DNA from: Marinobacter shengliensis
Lineage (GTDB): Bacteria > Pseudomonadota > Gammaproteobacteria > Pseudomonadales > Oleiphilaceae
Reading direction: 5' to 3'
DNA length: 64,000 nucleotides
Assembly: GCF_003007715.1 (NCBI RefSeq)
Contig: NZ_PXNO01000019.1
Coordinates: 346,099 to 410,098 of the forward strand
Shown piece by piece: positions 49,097-59,443 of this stretch (position 1 is its first letter; each line of letters begins with the position of its first letter). A program made the position numbers and the translations under genes. A model generated the notes under the pieces. It saw only the letters and a program-made list of their open reading frames with translations. It did no database searches and was not told the DNA's origin.

Positions 49097-50326
49097 TTAC
49101 ATTGACTCATTCAGAAAACGCTTCCCAACTGACGTATTGGGTGCACGAGACCCAGAACGACCCTGACGGGACTCCCGGGAACCACGCCCATAGGCGAGCA
49201 TATCCTCTGGGGTCATGTGCGCATAGCGCACCTTCTTTGCCATCAGGTTCGGACGTTGTTCGGTGTTAATGCTCAGAACCCGGCTAAGCATCTCATCTTC
49301 TTTTTGCTTGAAGGTTTTATCGTCCATATCCCGCCAGTAACGTTCCGGGCGTCCAGACCTCCGGTCGTCCTCGGCGGTTATCGGATCTTTGTGTCGATGG
49401 GGCTCCAACACCGGAAACTCCGGCAGGGGACGGCTCACATCCATGAAGTTCTGGAGAAAGTCCCAGAGCGCGTAACAAGGACGGGGGTTATGGTGCCAGC
49501 CTAAAAGAATATCGCCGATGTGCACCTTCAACTTGCTATAGCGGTGGCACAGGATGAAATCGAACCTTGGCCCATACCGGGTTGCCCCACCGGCCACAAA
49601 GCCGTCAAACTCAAAGAAAGGCGCCTCGAATACCGTGACTTTGCGTGGCCCAATCAAAGGCACAGCACGGCGGTAACGCCACACCCGAACCATCCCGTTG
49701 CGACGGTCGAGTTCCCATTCAGGACCGCGTCCGGCTTTTACGCTCCATCGGGGAAAGAGGGTGAAGACAAGTGTTGAGGACAACCACATCAGGCCAGGAA
49801 CACCTGCAAGCACAAAGAAAAGTAGCCACAATTCAAAGAATGCCGACCGCCAGGTTGTATTAGGGCCAAGCTCAAATATCGCCGTGACATACATGAAAAT
49901 CGAGACGGGCAACCCGACATAAAAGAACCCTTTACCATAGACCTCAAACACATGGATCAACCTCGATCTAAAAGCCAGGGGTGCATAACAAATACTTTCA
50001 TGATTCTGCTGGCCCTGATCGTCCGCTTCGGCAAGCAGATCCTCGCGCTTTTCCATTCTTCGCAGATCTTTCGGCCGCCAGCGGGCAAATAGATTCGACG
50101 GCATGACATCCTGCGCGCCACCCCAAGGCAACCGAAAGCCCGCTGAGCGCCCCAGCACCGAGTGATTGAAATCCTGGGTTTGAGCTGGTTGGTTGGGGAT
50201 CGAACTCGGGCTGTAGGCGTTGGCGCCATAGTAGTGACGGCCCGCAACAGAGCAGTGTGTCAGGCGTGCTGCAGTTCCATCCCGGCCAACAAATTGAGGT
50301 TTTTGATAACTAATTTTCCCTGCCAT
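49097..50326 (-). CDS. Membrane protein of a local three-member family (copy B)
   Basis: The 409-residue copy B has an N-terminal polar stretch, an LPWGGAQDVMPSNLF motif, two membrane helices (about 130-195) and the shared C-terminal domain (EAPFFEFD, ILCHRYSKLKVHIGDIL, LWDFLQNFMDVSRPLP, GRPERYWRDMDD). It is closer to copy C than to copy A; the two share a nearly identical DNA stretch of about 32 bases (around 49313-49344 versus 63651-63682). B has a longer tail than A. It ends 116 bp after the convergent ankyrin gene and is followed on the same strand by nothing else; its upstream neighbour is the 538-residue gene. Confidence 0.6.
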   Translation of the reverse strand: MAGKISYQKPQFVGRDGTAARLTHCSVAGRHYYGANAYSPSSIPNQPAQTQDFNHSVLGRSAGFRLPWGGAQDVMPSNLFARWRPKDLRRMEKREDLLAEADDQGQQNHESICYAPLAFRSRLIHVFEVYGKGFFYVGLPVSIFMYVTAIFELGPNTTWRSAFFELWLLFFVLAGVPGLMWLSSTLVFTLFPRWSVKAGRGPEWELDRRNGMVRVWRYRRAVPLIGPRKVTVFEAPFFEFDGFVAGGATRYGPRFDFILCHRYSKLKVHIGDILLGWHHNPRPCYALWDFLQNFMDVSRPLPEFPVLEPHRHKDPITAEDDRRSGRPERYWRDMDDKTFKQKEDEMLSRVLSINTEQRPNLMAKKVRYAHMTPEDMLAYGRGSRESRQGRSGSRAPNTSVGKRFLNESM

Positions 50327-50402
50327 GCTCCAAATCCTTCTGCACCGAACCTGCGCCTATCTGCGTTAAATACCGACCAGTCAGGTTCGGGTCAGCTTGC
50401 TA

Positions 50403-52019
50403 TCACCCAAGCATGACAACCAGTAATAACAAAAAGGCCATGAAGCCAACGCAGATACCTATCACCACCCCCGGGCTATCAAGATCTTTACCCGGCGCAG
50501 ACTTTCTCCGGGGCTGGCTCTGCAGAAAGAACTTGAAATCGGAAATTAGCTGGGTGTTGGAGGTTCGAGCGTTTGTGTACCACTCATCCGGGAATTCGAT
50601 GGCAGTCTGTGGCACCACAATGGGGCCGCACATCGAGCCAAAATGAACCGCGTCATTCACCAGTATGCTGTCTCGGCGCGGTGTTCCCCGGGGAAGATCT
50701 GAAGCTTGAACTTTCAGATCCTCCAGTGCTTCAACCACGTAACCTTCGGGTATCTCACCGTGCACCAGCACAGGCATTGGTTGTGCGCCACAAGGCATGG
50801 AAGCCAGCACCGGGAACCGGGTGTCATCCAGAGGCGGATGAAAGATCCTGTTCAGATTGTCCGGGCGAAAAGGCTTCAGACCTGCAAACTGTCCGGGAAT
50901 GAGCGACACCCGCGTACCAGGCTCCCGCCCCTTCCAGAATAACGTCCAGGCAATGGCCCGAACCACTTTCAGGCGCAAAGGCTCCGGCATCTCATGGCGA
51001 CCAGTAGAGCTCGGTAGCCAGACGTCATCGGAGAAATCGGTCAGTGCCAAGCCATCGCCACCGAGCAACAGACACCATTCGGGGTGATCCTCAAAAAGAA
51101 TACAGAACTTCCGACCCTCAACGCGATCCAGGCTGTCATCTCCCGACTCTTCCATTTCGGCGAAAACTTGGTCTTTGCTAACCTCCAGATAAAGGCGGCT
51201 TGCATCGGGCATGATCTCATTGTTAATCGCCCGCTCAAGTTCACAGAATGAATTCAGTAACGCATCGTCAAGCAATGAGGGGTGGGGAACGTAGGTGTCC
51301 TGAATAAGAGAGTCGCTCCCCTTCTCTTCACCCTGGGTTAACGCCTCAAAGTCATATACCGGCGCCGCCCATTTGTCGAAGAGCGCTGCTTCATCCGCCG
51401 TCAACTGGCTTAATTTGCGTGAGGAGAGAATTGAGCCTCCATTCTCTGCGAACGCAATAGATTTGCTGTCATCATAAATCATGACTTCTTGGGAGCGCTG
51501 AATGTCGGACCCGCCAACAACCTGGCTGATGTTCCAGATTTGGGCGCTTGCATTGGCCGAGGGGCCCTTCTTGTTCAGTGCAGGGGAGGCATAAACTTTT
51601 GCCTGATACAATTTCTCTTGCCCACCTTCCACAGTCACCAGAGCTTTCATCCCAAACAATTCCATGAGTGAACTGTTCATGATGATCTCGGCACCCAGCC
51701 AGTTCAGCCAGGCTCCCAACATATGGGCGTTTCTGGCCAGCTCTCGTAACGGTTCAGCTTTAACGAAAACGTCGGCATCGTCCGGAAGGGCAAAGCCTTC
51801 CAATGCCTCTTGAACTTCATTGGCATCCGGGCTCGCCAGAAAGCTCTGATGCTCGTCAACCGGATAGAGCATTGGCAATTCAAGTCCAGAGTGTTTCTTG
51901 ACGAATACGGTGTGAAACACCACATCGCGCCATTCCCGAATGAGCTTCAGGTGATCACCGCTGTTGAGTGTTTCTAAAAACTGTGCCGCTGTGGGCACTG
52001 CCAAATCTTCCTTGATCAT
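50403..52019 (-). CDS. 538-residue protein of unknown function with a C-terminal membrane anchor
   Basis: I do not recognise a family. The first 500 residues are soluble and mostly mixed alpha/beta, opening with MIKEDLAVPTAAQFLETLNS. The C-terminus is one hydrophobic helix (VVIGICVGFMAFLLLLVVML) with nothing after it, which is a tail anchor. A conserved-looking run QIWNISQVVGGSDIQRSQEVMIYDD lies near residue 165. It is read in the same direction as copy B (77 bp downstream) and the giant ATPase (35 bp upstream), so all three may be one transcript. Confidence 0.55.
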   Translation of the reverse strand: MIKEDLAVPTAAQFLETLNSGDHLKLIREWRDVVFHTVFVKKHSGLELPMLYPVDEHQSFLASPDANEVQEALEGFALPDDADVFVKAEPLRELARNAHMLGAWLNWLGAEIIMNSSLMELFGMKALVTVEGGQEKLYQAKVYASPALNKKGPSANASAQIWNISQVVGGSDIQRSQEVMIYDDSKSIAFAENGGSILSSRKLSQLTADEAALFDKWAAPVYDFEALTQGEEKGSDSLIQDTYVPHPSLLDDALLNSFCELERAINNEIMPDASRLYLEVSKDQVFAEMEESGDDSLDRVEGRKFCILFEDHPEWCLLLGGDGLALTDFSDDVWLPSSTGRHEMPEPLRLKVVRAIAWTLFWKGREPGTRVSLIPGQFAGLKPFRPDNLNRIFHPPLDDTRFPVLASMPCGAQPMPVLVHGEIPEGYVVEALEDLKVQASDLPRGTPRRDSILVNDAVHFGSMCGPIVVPQTAIEFPDEWYTNARTSNTQLISDFKFFLQSQPRRKSAPGKDLDSPGVVIGICVGFMAFLLLLVVMLG

Positions 52020-52053
52020 GATGGACTACATCCTTGCTTGCATTATTAACGGC

Positions 52054-55000
52054 TTAGCTTTGAGCTCGATCCTGCGTCAGCAATCTGTCCTGCAGCTCCC
52101 GAATCACCCTCAACACCCGACTCATTTCCTGCTGGGTTTTCAGATCCAGGTCCAGCTTGCCATCCATGGTTTTCACAAGCGGCACAATGGACTCCTCGAA
52201 GATCCTCGCAAACGCCATCAGGGCATCGCCCACCTGGGGTGGGCTGTCCAGGTTGACGGTGACCGCCGGGTTGAGCTGCACCGATTGCAGGCCCTCGGTG
52301 AGGCCGGTTTCCAGGGAGCGGGACAACTGGCTCAAGGCCTTGTCGAGATCTGGTTCGGACTCCCTTCGGCTGTCCATTCCGGCCACCAATTGCTGTCCCA
52401 ATTGCTGCATGTGCTCGGAAATCAGGCCCAGCTGGCGCACCACTTTCACGCCGGTTTCTTCATCACCACCGGCCTGTTGGCGGCGGCGGTATTCTTCGCA
52501 GATCGATTGCCAGCGGGCGGCTTCTGCCTCGCTCAGGGTGCCGCGCATCTGTTTGAGTTTCAGCAGGTTTTCTTCCGCGCCCTGGGTCAGCAGCTGGGAC
52601 TCGCCCTGGTAGTGGTCATCAATCAGGGCTTCCAGTTCCTCCTCGCTCATGATCGGCGACAGCTTCTCTGCCAGCTTGTTCATGTTCCGGTAACTGCCCT
52701 GCAGCTTGAACGTCGGCTCGGTGCGATAGGCCTCGGCCTGGGCACTGGAGGCTATGTAGGCCTGATTCACTCGCAGCACAGTTTCCCGCACCCGGATCAT
52801 TTTTTTCAGCAGGGAGACAATTTCGTCCCGCTCGGCGGCGCTGTAATCGTGTTCAAAATCGGAGTCAGCCACCGACTTGCCCTCGGCCAGGTCGGCAAAG
52901 CGGTAGAAATCCGCCATGCCACGGGTAGCCAGGGGCGCCAGCACCGGGTTGGAACTCAGGCTGTTCTCGATGTAGGACAGTGCAAAGGCGTGCTCCATAC
53001 CTGAGAGCACGTCACCCAGGTTGTAGATATCAGCCCGGTTGGCGAGCATGTCGGGCACTTTGAACACTTCACCGCTCTCGGTGTAGGGGTTACCAGCCAT
53101 GACCACACAGAAGCGTTTACCGCGCATGTCGTAGGTGCGGGTGCGGCCGCGCCAGACCCCCTCAATGCGTCGGGTGCCGTCACACAGGGAGATGAACTTC
53201 TGCAGGAACTCCGGATGGGTGTGCTGGATATCATCCAGATACAGCATCACGTTGTTACCCATTTCCAGGGCCAGGTTGAGTTTGATCAGCTCTGCCTCGG
53301 CGGTGGAGTGCGGCGCTTTTTCCGGGTCCAGCGAGGTGACGTCGTGGCCCAGGCTCGGGCAGTTGATCTTCATGAAGATCAGGCCCAGGCGGTTTGCCAC
53401 GTATTCCATCAGGGTGGTCTTGCCGTAGCCGGGTGGCGAAATCATCATCAACAGGCCGGACTGGTCTGTGCGCCGGTCTTCACCGGCGGTGCCCATCTGC
53501 TTGGCGAGGTTGTCGCCGATGATCGGCAGATAGCTTTCGCTGATCAGTTTGTTGCGCACAAAAGACGACAGCGGCCGGGGCCGGAACTCCTCAAGGCGCA
53601 GCTGATCGCGCCAGCTCTCCAGGACTTTGTGGCGAACTTCCTGCAATTGCTGCCAGCCGGGAATGATTTCCTGGCGGTGGTAGCGCAAGCGCTCATCGAA
53701 CTCGTCCAGCTGCAGGCTCAGGGTGCGCTCGTTGATGCGACTGTGCTGGCCCAGCAGGCCTTCCACATGAAAGGCCAACTCAACGCTGCGAACGCCAGTC
53801 TTGATGGCATCGCCCACATTGAGGACGGCCACCACTTCCGGCAGGTAATGCATCAGGTGTTGCTGGTCGGTTTTGCCCATCCAGGCCTTCAGCCAATGCT
53901 GGGCAATGGTCCAGCGAGCCGCCGGCTGGCCGCTCACCACATCCAGTGCTTGCTGGTACTGCGCAAACTGGTTATCCCGTTTCAGGGATTCGGTGAAACC
54001 GGCCGCCAGCTCACCCGCATAACGGGTGATATCAAACTGCTCGGTTTCCTCCGCCAGCTGCTGCACTAAATACTGGGCCGCCGACTCAATCAGGGTACGC
54101 TCGGCACTGCCTTTTTCCGCCAGCGCCAGCTGATGATGGGCGACAAACTCCGACAACTGCGGAGCAAGTTCCTGCTCCAGGGAGTACAACAATTCGTTCG
54201 ACTGCATCATCCGGCTGAGAATACCGGCAGACAGGCAGCGTGAACGCAACTGTTGTGCCGCCAGATCCTGCCGGGCCACCTCGGCCCAGTACAGCATGGC
54301 GAGGGCACGGGCCTTGGGGCTGAATCGAAGCAATCCCGCGCTCTGGATAGCCGGCCAGAGGGTACTGACGATCAAAGCGGCATCGTGGTCGTGAATGCCT
54401 TTTTCATAGCCCTCACGGTAGCGGGGGGAGGCGAATTTGCGGATGTAGTCGGTCAGCTCATCCAGATCGGCCACGTTGACGGGCAGATCAGATGCCTGCC
54501 GGAATTCCTCGATCACCAGTGCCGCAAGGTACTCGGCCCGGTAGACCCTGTCTGACTCCGACGGCTGGCTCATATTCCAGTAGCCGCGCAGGCGGTCCAG
54601 CTCTGGCTCGTCCAGGCGCTCATAATACTGAGTGCCGGTCAGGTGCAGCAGCACGTGGTCGTCTCGCGGGATCAGCGTCAGGTCCAGCTCCTGCTGGTTA
54701 ACGCTGAACCGGTGCTTGCCCAAACGGATGACCGCGCCGCCGTCTTCAAAGATATCGGCTTTATCGCGAACACTTCTGAGCGCGGTGTCCTGGGCGGCCT
54801 TGAGCTGCCCCAGGCAGTCATCCGCTTCCATGGCCGCGCCCAGCTCCCGCAGCTCTTTGGCCATGCTGCGCAGGCGCGCCACCATGGCATCGGAGGCGAA
54901 GAAGGCGTGCAGTTCTTCCGGGCTGGCGAACCGCTCGGTCCGCCGGGTGACGTTCCGGAGTATGCGTTCGGCGGCATCGGTGAGTGTCGTTACCCGGCGC

Positions 55001-57318
55001 TGCTGCTGATCCTGCAGTTGCTGGCGCCGGGCCTCAATGCTTTCGTGGGCGTTCTCACGCTGCTCCAGAATGGCGGCAAGAAACTCATCGTATTCGCCAA
55101 ACTGGCTTTCCAGTTCCTGCAACTGGTCGAGCATACGGGTCATCAGGCCATCACATTCCCGCACATCGGTCAGGGAACTCACGCCGTTGGCCAGGCTCTG
55201 CTCAAACAACCGCAGCCGGGCGGCAAACTGGGCCCGGGCCTCGGCACTGCCCTGCTCTTTCAAGCGCAGTTCCGCTTCCGAACGCTGCTGGTTGATGGTG
55301 GCGTAGATGCCGGAGATGTTATCGGTGATGGCGGTTTCCAGCGCGGCATCGTCACCGGCCATGGACGCCAGCATGCCCTGAATCATATCCAGCCCGGAAG
55401 TCAGCTCTCGGTAGCGATCTACAATCTTGCGCAGGGCATCCCGGGTGTCGGCCTCGGCCAGGTCGGTTTGTAATTCGGTCAGGGTCTTGCGGTAACCATC
55501 CAGCGCCTCCGCTGAGGCCAGAAAACGGAAGGTTCGCTCCGTCAGCCGCTCCTCAGCGTCGGCCAGATCACTTTCCAGCGTTTCGATACGGGCTTTATCG
55601 GCATACCGCCGATCATTCAGGGTGCGCACCCGCCCCCGATGTTCGCGCAGGCGGGCCAAGTAACTGACAAACTGATCCGGCGCTTTCCAGCTGTCCGGCT
55701 TCAGGTCTCGCATCAAAATGCCCTGAGCCTCAGCCACATCATTAATGGCGGTTTCCGTCTGCGCCCGGATGCTCTGAACTTTCTCATACTCATCCAGTAC
55801 CAGTTCCGCAGTGCCACGGATGGTTGTCAGGTGCTGATGAAGCCCAGAGAACAGAACCTCTTCCTGCCTGCCAGACAGCCAGAAGAACTGGTCGAGCACC
55901 CGGTCAACGGTGCGAATCAGGCTGGTGAAGTGGCGCTCACTGGCGCTGGAGGAGTCCACCAGCGTCACTACCGTGTTTAATTCGGCAATGCCCCGCACCA
56001 GTTCCGGATTGCCAATCCGAGCCAGTTCCGAATCGTTTGCCACGCTGGCCTGGGCATGGAAGCTCTCGGAGGTAAACGGGGTTTCCCATACCTGCAGCGG
56101 GTGCACCAGGGTCGGTTCGTTATCGGCATTGAAGACCACCAGATGACCGTTCTCGAACAGTGCGAAGCCATGGCCAATCAGGGGCACATCCGCCTGTTTC
56201 CGGATCAGGTTGTATCGGAACAGAATCACCTGCCCGGTGAGTTGCTCGTAGAACACATACAGCATGTCCTCACCGTTCGGTGAGCGCAGGGTGCGCTTGA
56301 GCCGGAAATCCCCTTCCGGAATCTGGAAGGTTTTCAGTTCACCGGTGGTGAGGTAATAGCCGGAGGGGAATATGAGGCCGTGATTGTCCGGCAACGACGC
56401 CACCGAACCGGCCATGGCATCCACCCGTTCAACCTTGCGCTGGGTGCGATTGAACAGGTAGTAGCGCCAGTGCTTTTCATTGAACGGCAGAATCCGCACC
56501 AGCAGAATCTCGCCGAGGTCGGCGTAGTCAAAGCTGGCGTCGTCCAGGGACTGGGAGTCAGACTCCACCGCGTCCTGATAGATGCCCTCGCCGGTGGCGG
56601 TGTTATTCTCCACCTTGAAGGTGATGTTGCCCCGCAGGTTGTCAACAAACAGGGTGTCGGCAATGTTCAGATGCGGCGAACGGCCCTGTACCTGGCTGTC
56701 ACGGCCAACGGTTTTCCAGGGGAAGCTGAAACGATCCGGGAAAGTCAGGTCGCGCTCGCCCCGGTTGTCCACGTATCGGTTTACGTTGCCATCCGGCTTC
56801 AGTTCCCAGCGGAACACTCTCAGGTCGTCCAGCTTGTCACCAATACGGAACGCCATCAGCAACATGCCCTTGAGGATGACAAGCTGAGACAGGGTGGCGG
56901 TGTTGTAGTACTGCTGCAGTTCCCGGAAGTCTGTGGCGAAGCGGGCATCGGTCAGGAAAGAGCCTTCGATGGCGGCTTCGGTCATTTCGAAACCGCTGTC
57001 GCCGTCATTCAGGTGGTACAGCCGGAACACATCCTCAACCGCCAGAGACTTGCGCAAGCCAAGCTGGAGATTGAAGCCGAAAAGCAGTTTGTCCCCAAGA
57101 CGAACCACATCCCGTGCAATGGCATTGTTTTCGGTTCTGACCCGGGCCCGGCCAAGTACGTTCATGCCGGCACTGCCGAAAACCTCTTCCCGGGCCTGAT
57201 TCAACCCGGACACCTGCTCCCGGAGCTGCCCGCCCTGCTCTTTCAGCCGCCGCTGGATGGTTTCGAAGGCAGAGCCTTCCTGAACAATGCTTTCAAGGCC
57301 GGTGCGATCCGTCGACAT
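52054..57318 (-). CDS. Giant DNA-repair-type AAA+ ATPase
   Basis: This 1754-residue protein has an N-terminal globular half (about 1-560) rich in beta strands, long coiled coils (about 560-900), and a MoxR-like AAA+ ATPase near residues 1270-1480. Walker A is PPGYGKTTLMEYV (about 1292-1304), Walker B is VMLYLDDIQH (about 1359) and the sensor is VVMAGNPYTESG (about 1409). The family is annotated as DNA repair ATPase (DUF3686-like) from sequence alone; DNA repair has not been shown. Here it is downstream of a flotillin and near PspA, which points to membrane work instead. Upstream 79 bp contain a strong hairpin. Confidence 0.8.
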   Translation of the reverse strand: MSTDRTGLESIVQEGSAFETIQRRLKEQGGQLREQVSGLNQAREEVFGSAGMNVLGRARVRTENNAIARDVVRLGDKLLFGFNLQLGLRKSLAVEDVFRLYHLNDGDSGFEMTEAAIEGSFLTDARFATDFRELQQYYNTATLSQLVILKGMLLMAFRIGDKLDDLRVFRWELKPDGNVNRYVDNRGERDLTFPDRFSFPWKTVGRDSQVQGRSPHLNIADTLFVDNLRGNITFKVENNTATGEGIYQDAVESDSQSLDDASFDYADLGEILLVRILPFNEKHWRYYLFNRTQRKVERVDAMAGSVASLPDNHGLIFPSGYYLTTGELKTFQIPEGDFRLKRTLRSPNGEDMLYVFYEQLTGQVILFRYNLIRKQADVPLIGHGFALFENGHLVVFNADNEPTLVHPLQVWETPFTSESFHAQASVANDSELARIGNPELVRGIAELNTVVTLVDSSSASERHFTSLIRTVDRVLDQFFWLSGRQEEVLFSGLHQHLTTIRGTAELVLDEYEKVQSIRAQTETAINDVAEAQGILMRDLKPDSWKAPDQFVSYLARLREHRGRVRTLNDRRYADKARIETLESDLADAEERLTERTFRFLASAEALDGYRKTLTELQTDLAEADTRDALRKIVDRYRELTSGLDMIQGMLASMAGDDAALETAITDNISGIYATINQQRSEAELRLKEQGSAEARAQFAARLRLFEQSLANGVSSLTDVRECDGLMTRMLDQLQELESQFGEYDEFLAAILEQRENAHESIEARRQQLQDQQQRRVTTLTDAAERILRNVTRRTERFASPEELHAFFASDAMVARLRSMAKELRELGAAMEADDCLGQLKAAQDTALRSVRDKADIFEDGGAVIRLGKHRFSVNQQELDLTLIPRDDHVLLHLTGTQYYERLDEPELDRLRGYWNMSQPSESDRVYRAEYLAALVIEEFRQASDLPVNVADLDELTDYIRKFASPRYREGYEKGIHDHDAALIVSTLWPAIQSAGLLRFSPKARALAMLYWAEVARQDLAAQQLRSRCLSAGILSRMMQSNELLYSLEQELAPQLSEFVAHHQLALAEKGSAERTLIESAAQYLVQQLAEETEQFDITRYAGELAAGFTESLKRDNQFAQYQQALDVVSGQPAARWTIAQHWLKAWMGKTDQQHLMHYLPEVVAVLNVGDAIKTGVRSVELAFHVEGLLGQHSRINERTLSLQLDEFDERLRYHRQEIIPGWQQLQEVRHKVLESWRDQLRLEEFRPRPLSSFVRNKLISESYLPIIGDNLAKQMGTAGEDRRTDQSGLLMMISPPGYGKTTLMEYVANRLGLIFMKINCPSLGHDVTSLDPEKAPHSTAEAELIKLNLALEMGNNVMLYLDDIQHTHPEFLQKFISLCDGTRRIEGVWRGRTRTYDMRGKRFCVVMAGNPYTESGEVFKVPDMLANRADIYNLGDVLSGMEHAFALSYIENSLSSNPVLAPLATRGMADFYRFADLAEGKSVADSDFEHDYSAAERDEIVSLLKKMIRVRETVLRVNQAYIASSAQAEAYRTEPTFKLQGSYRNMNKLAEKLSPIMSEEELEALIDDHYQGESQLLTQGAEENLLKLKQMRGTLSEAEAARWQSICEEYRRRQQAGGDEETGVKVVRQLGLISEHMQQLGQQLVAGMDSRRESEPDLDKALSQLSRSLETGLTEGLQSVQLNPAVTVNLDSPPQVGDALMAFARIFEESIVPLVKTMDGKLDLDLKTQQEMSRVLRVIRELQDRLLTQDRAQS

Positions 57319-57358
57319 ACCAAATCATCCTGAACTGAAGGGAAATCTGAATGGGAAC

Positions 57359-57390
57359 AGCGACCGCCGGTGCTTGGGCCGGCGGTCGCT
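57359..57390 (-). terminator. Hairpin after the flotillin gene, before the giant ATPase
   Basis: A twelve-base perfect stem, AGCGACCGCCGG/CCGGCGGTCGCT, with an eight-base loop lies 7 bp beyond the flotillin stop. On the minus strand it is followed by GTTCCCATT, without a strong T-run, so it may attenuate rather than fully end transcription into the ATPase gene. Confidence 0.6.
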
Positions 57391-57396
57391 GGGGCT

Positions 57397-59400
57397 TCAG
57401 GCGGTTTCCGAAGTCCGGCTGGACTTCTCACCGGAAACCCGTCCGGCGATGCCGGCCAGGGCTGCCTGCAGCGAGGGCGACTTGTCCAGAACGCCCTGCA
57501 CACTCTTGCCGTAACCCAGCCCCTGGGCAAACTTCTCGAAGATGCCGCCGTCGCCGCCAATCATTTCAAACTTGGCGTCTTTCAGGGCCGCCGCCATCAC
57601 GCGACCATTTTCCAGCAGACCGGTCTTCTGGGCTTCGATCTGCGCCATCACTTCCTTCTCATGAACTTCCAGGTTCATGCGGAATTCTTCGAAGTGGCGG
57701 GCTTCTTCAGACATACCATCGTAGGCCTTCAGCTTCTCAACCAGGCCAGACGCTTCGGCCTTGGCCATGGCTTCGCGGGCATCGGCCTTGGCCAGCCCCA
57801 TACGCTGCTCGCCTTCGGCATCCGCCAGCACCATGGCTTTGCGGGCATCCGCTTTCGCCAGACCCAGCTTCTCTTCACCCATGGCTTCGGTTTCAAGGCG
57901 CTGCTCCAGCACCCGCACTTCAGCCAGGCCGGCTTCTTCGTCAGCCTTCGCCGTGGCCGATTTAACTTCGGCACGAGCCAGGCCATCCGCACGGATCGCG
58001 GTTGCCTGAGCTTCCTTGACCTGGGCATCGGCCAGGCCATCGGCCGCTGCCATGGCCTGACGACCACGGGCCAGCTTCTCGTCCGCCACCGACTTCTTCT
58101 CGGCGGCATCCAGGTCTGCCTGGGCTTTCACGCGCACCTGTTCCGCTTCCAGCTTGGAGCGTTCGAACGCTGCTTCAGCGGCTTTCACATCCATCAGCTT
58201 CAGCTCTTCGGCATCGGCTTCCGCTGCAACCACTTTCTTCACCTTCAAACGCTCGGCTTCGGAACGGTTACGAACATCCTTGATGTTCTCTTCCTCTTCC
58301 GCCACGTTGCGCTCAACGGCAATACGCTGACTGGTGATGTCGGCAATTTCCTTGCGCTCTTCTTCCAGCGCCTTCTCCATGCCGATGCGCTCGATCTCCA
58401 CCGCGCGCTCACGGTTTACATCTTCCAGCTCACGGGCCTGGCGAATGCGCACTTCCTCAATCTGCACCGCACGCTCACGGGCCTTCATGGCCATCTCGAT
58501 CTGGCGTTGTTTGTTTTCTTCAGCAATCGCCAGCTCTTCATCGGTCTTGATGCGGGCGGCTTCGGCGCGGGCACGCTCTTGCTCACGTACCTGCTCGGTT
58601 TCCGAGGTTTCACGGGCCTGCAGGGTTTCAATTTCACGGCGCTGACGGGCTTCTGCGTCAGCCTGACTACGCTCCAACTCCAACGATGCTTCGCGGGCGG
58701 AGACGTTCTTGCGCTGGATTTCCAGCTCCTGATCACGCTCCAGGCGGTTGGTTTCTACGTTGTGCAGTGCCGTAATTTCAGTGATGCGCTTGATGCCTTC
58801 GGAATCCAGAATGTTGTTTGGATCCAGAGAGGTTTTCGGTGTTTGCTCCAGGTAATCGATGGCCACGTCTTCGAGGATATAGCCATTCAGATCTTCGCCG
58901 ATGGTCTCAACAATGGAATCCCGGAACCGCTGCCGCTCTTCGAACAGCTGCATGAACTCCATTTTCTTACCAACGGTTTTCAACGCTTCACTGAACTTGG
59001 CATTGAACAGTTCGTTGACCGCATCGCGGTCAGAGGCACGACCAACCCCTACCGATTTGGCAACCCGCAAGACATCTTCTGCGGTTTCGTTTACCCGCAA
59101 GTAGAACGCAACGGTGATATCCGCCCGCAGGTTGTCCTTACAGATCAACCCTTCCTTGCCGGTACGGTTCAGCTCCAGGGTAATGACCGAGATTTTCATG
59201 GTCTCGGAACGGTGAATAACCGGCAGCACCATGGCGCCGGTGAAGTACACCTTGGGCGTTGGCGACAGATCGTTCACGATCAGGGCCTGGCCCTGATCAA
59301 CCTTGCGATAGAAAGCCTTGAACAGGGCCAGGATGCCCAGTATCAACAAGACCAGAACGCCGACAGTCATGAAGACCGGGATGATCCAAGATAAATCCAT
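57397..59400 (-). CDS. yqiK: Flotillin/SPFH family protein (YqiK-like)
   Basis: The 667-residue protein has one N-terminal membrane helix (IPVFMTVGVLVLLILGILALF), an SPFH/Band-7 domain (about 30-230; KVYFTGAMVLPVIHRSETMKISVITLELNRTG) and a very long alanine/glutamate-rich coiled coil. The end holds a flotillin C-terminal region. Such proteins build scaffolds of detergent-resistant membrane microdomains. It lies 43 bp downstream of the yqiJ-like gene, which is the usual partner in Escherichia coli. Antisense open frames within this gene are artefacts of its repetitive A/E codons. Confidence 0.92.
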   Translation of the reverse strand: MDLSWIIPVFMTVGVLVLLILGILALFKAFYRKVDQGQALIVNDLSPTPKVYFTGAMVLPVIHRSETMKISVITLELNRTGKEGLICKDNLRADITVAFYLRVNETAEDVLRVAKSVGVGRASDRDAVNELFNAKFSEALKTVGKKMEFMQLFEERQRFRDSIVETIGEDLNGYILEDVAIDYLEQTPKTSLDPNNILDSEGIKRITEITALHNVETNRLERDQELEIQRKNVSAREASLELERSQADAEARQRREIETLQARETSETEQVREQERARAEAARIKTDEELAIAEENKQRQIEMAMKARERAVQIEEVRIRQARELEDVNRERAVEIERIGMEKALEEERKEIADITSQRIAVERNVAEEEENIKDVRNRSEAERLKVKKVVAAEADAEELKLMDVKAAEAAFERSKLEAEQVRVKAQADLDAAEKKSVADEKLARGRQAMAAADGLADAQVKEAQATAIRADGLARAEVKSATAKADEEAGLAEVRVLEQRLETEAMGEEKLGLAKADARKAMVLADAEGEQRMGLAKADAREAMAKAEASGLVEKLKAYDGMSEEARHFEEFRMNLEVHEKEVMAQIEAQKTGLLENGRVMAAALKDAKFEMIGGDGGIFEKFAQGLGYGKSVQGVLDKSPSLQAALAGIAGRVSGEKSSRTSETA

Positions 59401-59443
59401 TTACGCTTTCTCCTGAGCTGATTGGAAGGACGCTTGTGCAGGG

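Noticed and set aside
53215..57333. Several long plus-strand open frames inside the giant ATPase gene
   Set aside because: They are typical antisense frames of GC-rich DNA; the minus-strand protein has consistent motifs along its whole length.
57370..59394. A 674-codon open frame on the plus strand, antisense to the flotillin gene
   Set aside because: It mirrors the alanine/glutamate-rich codons of the coiled-coil gene, giving a phenylalanine/leucine-rich product of no known pattern; the SPFH domain on the minus strand is certain.
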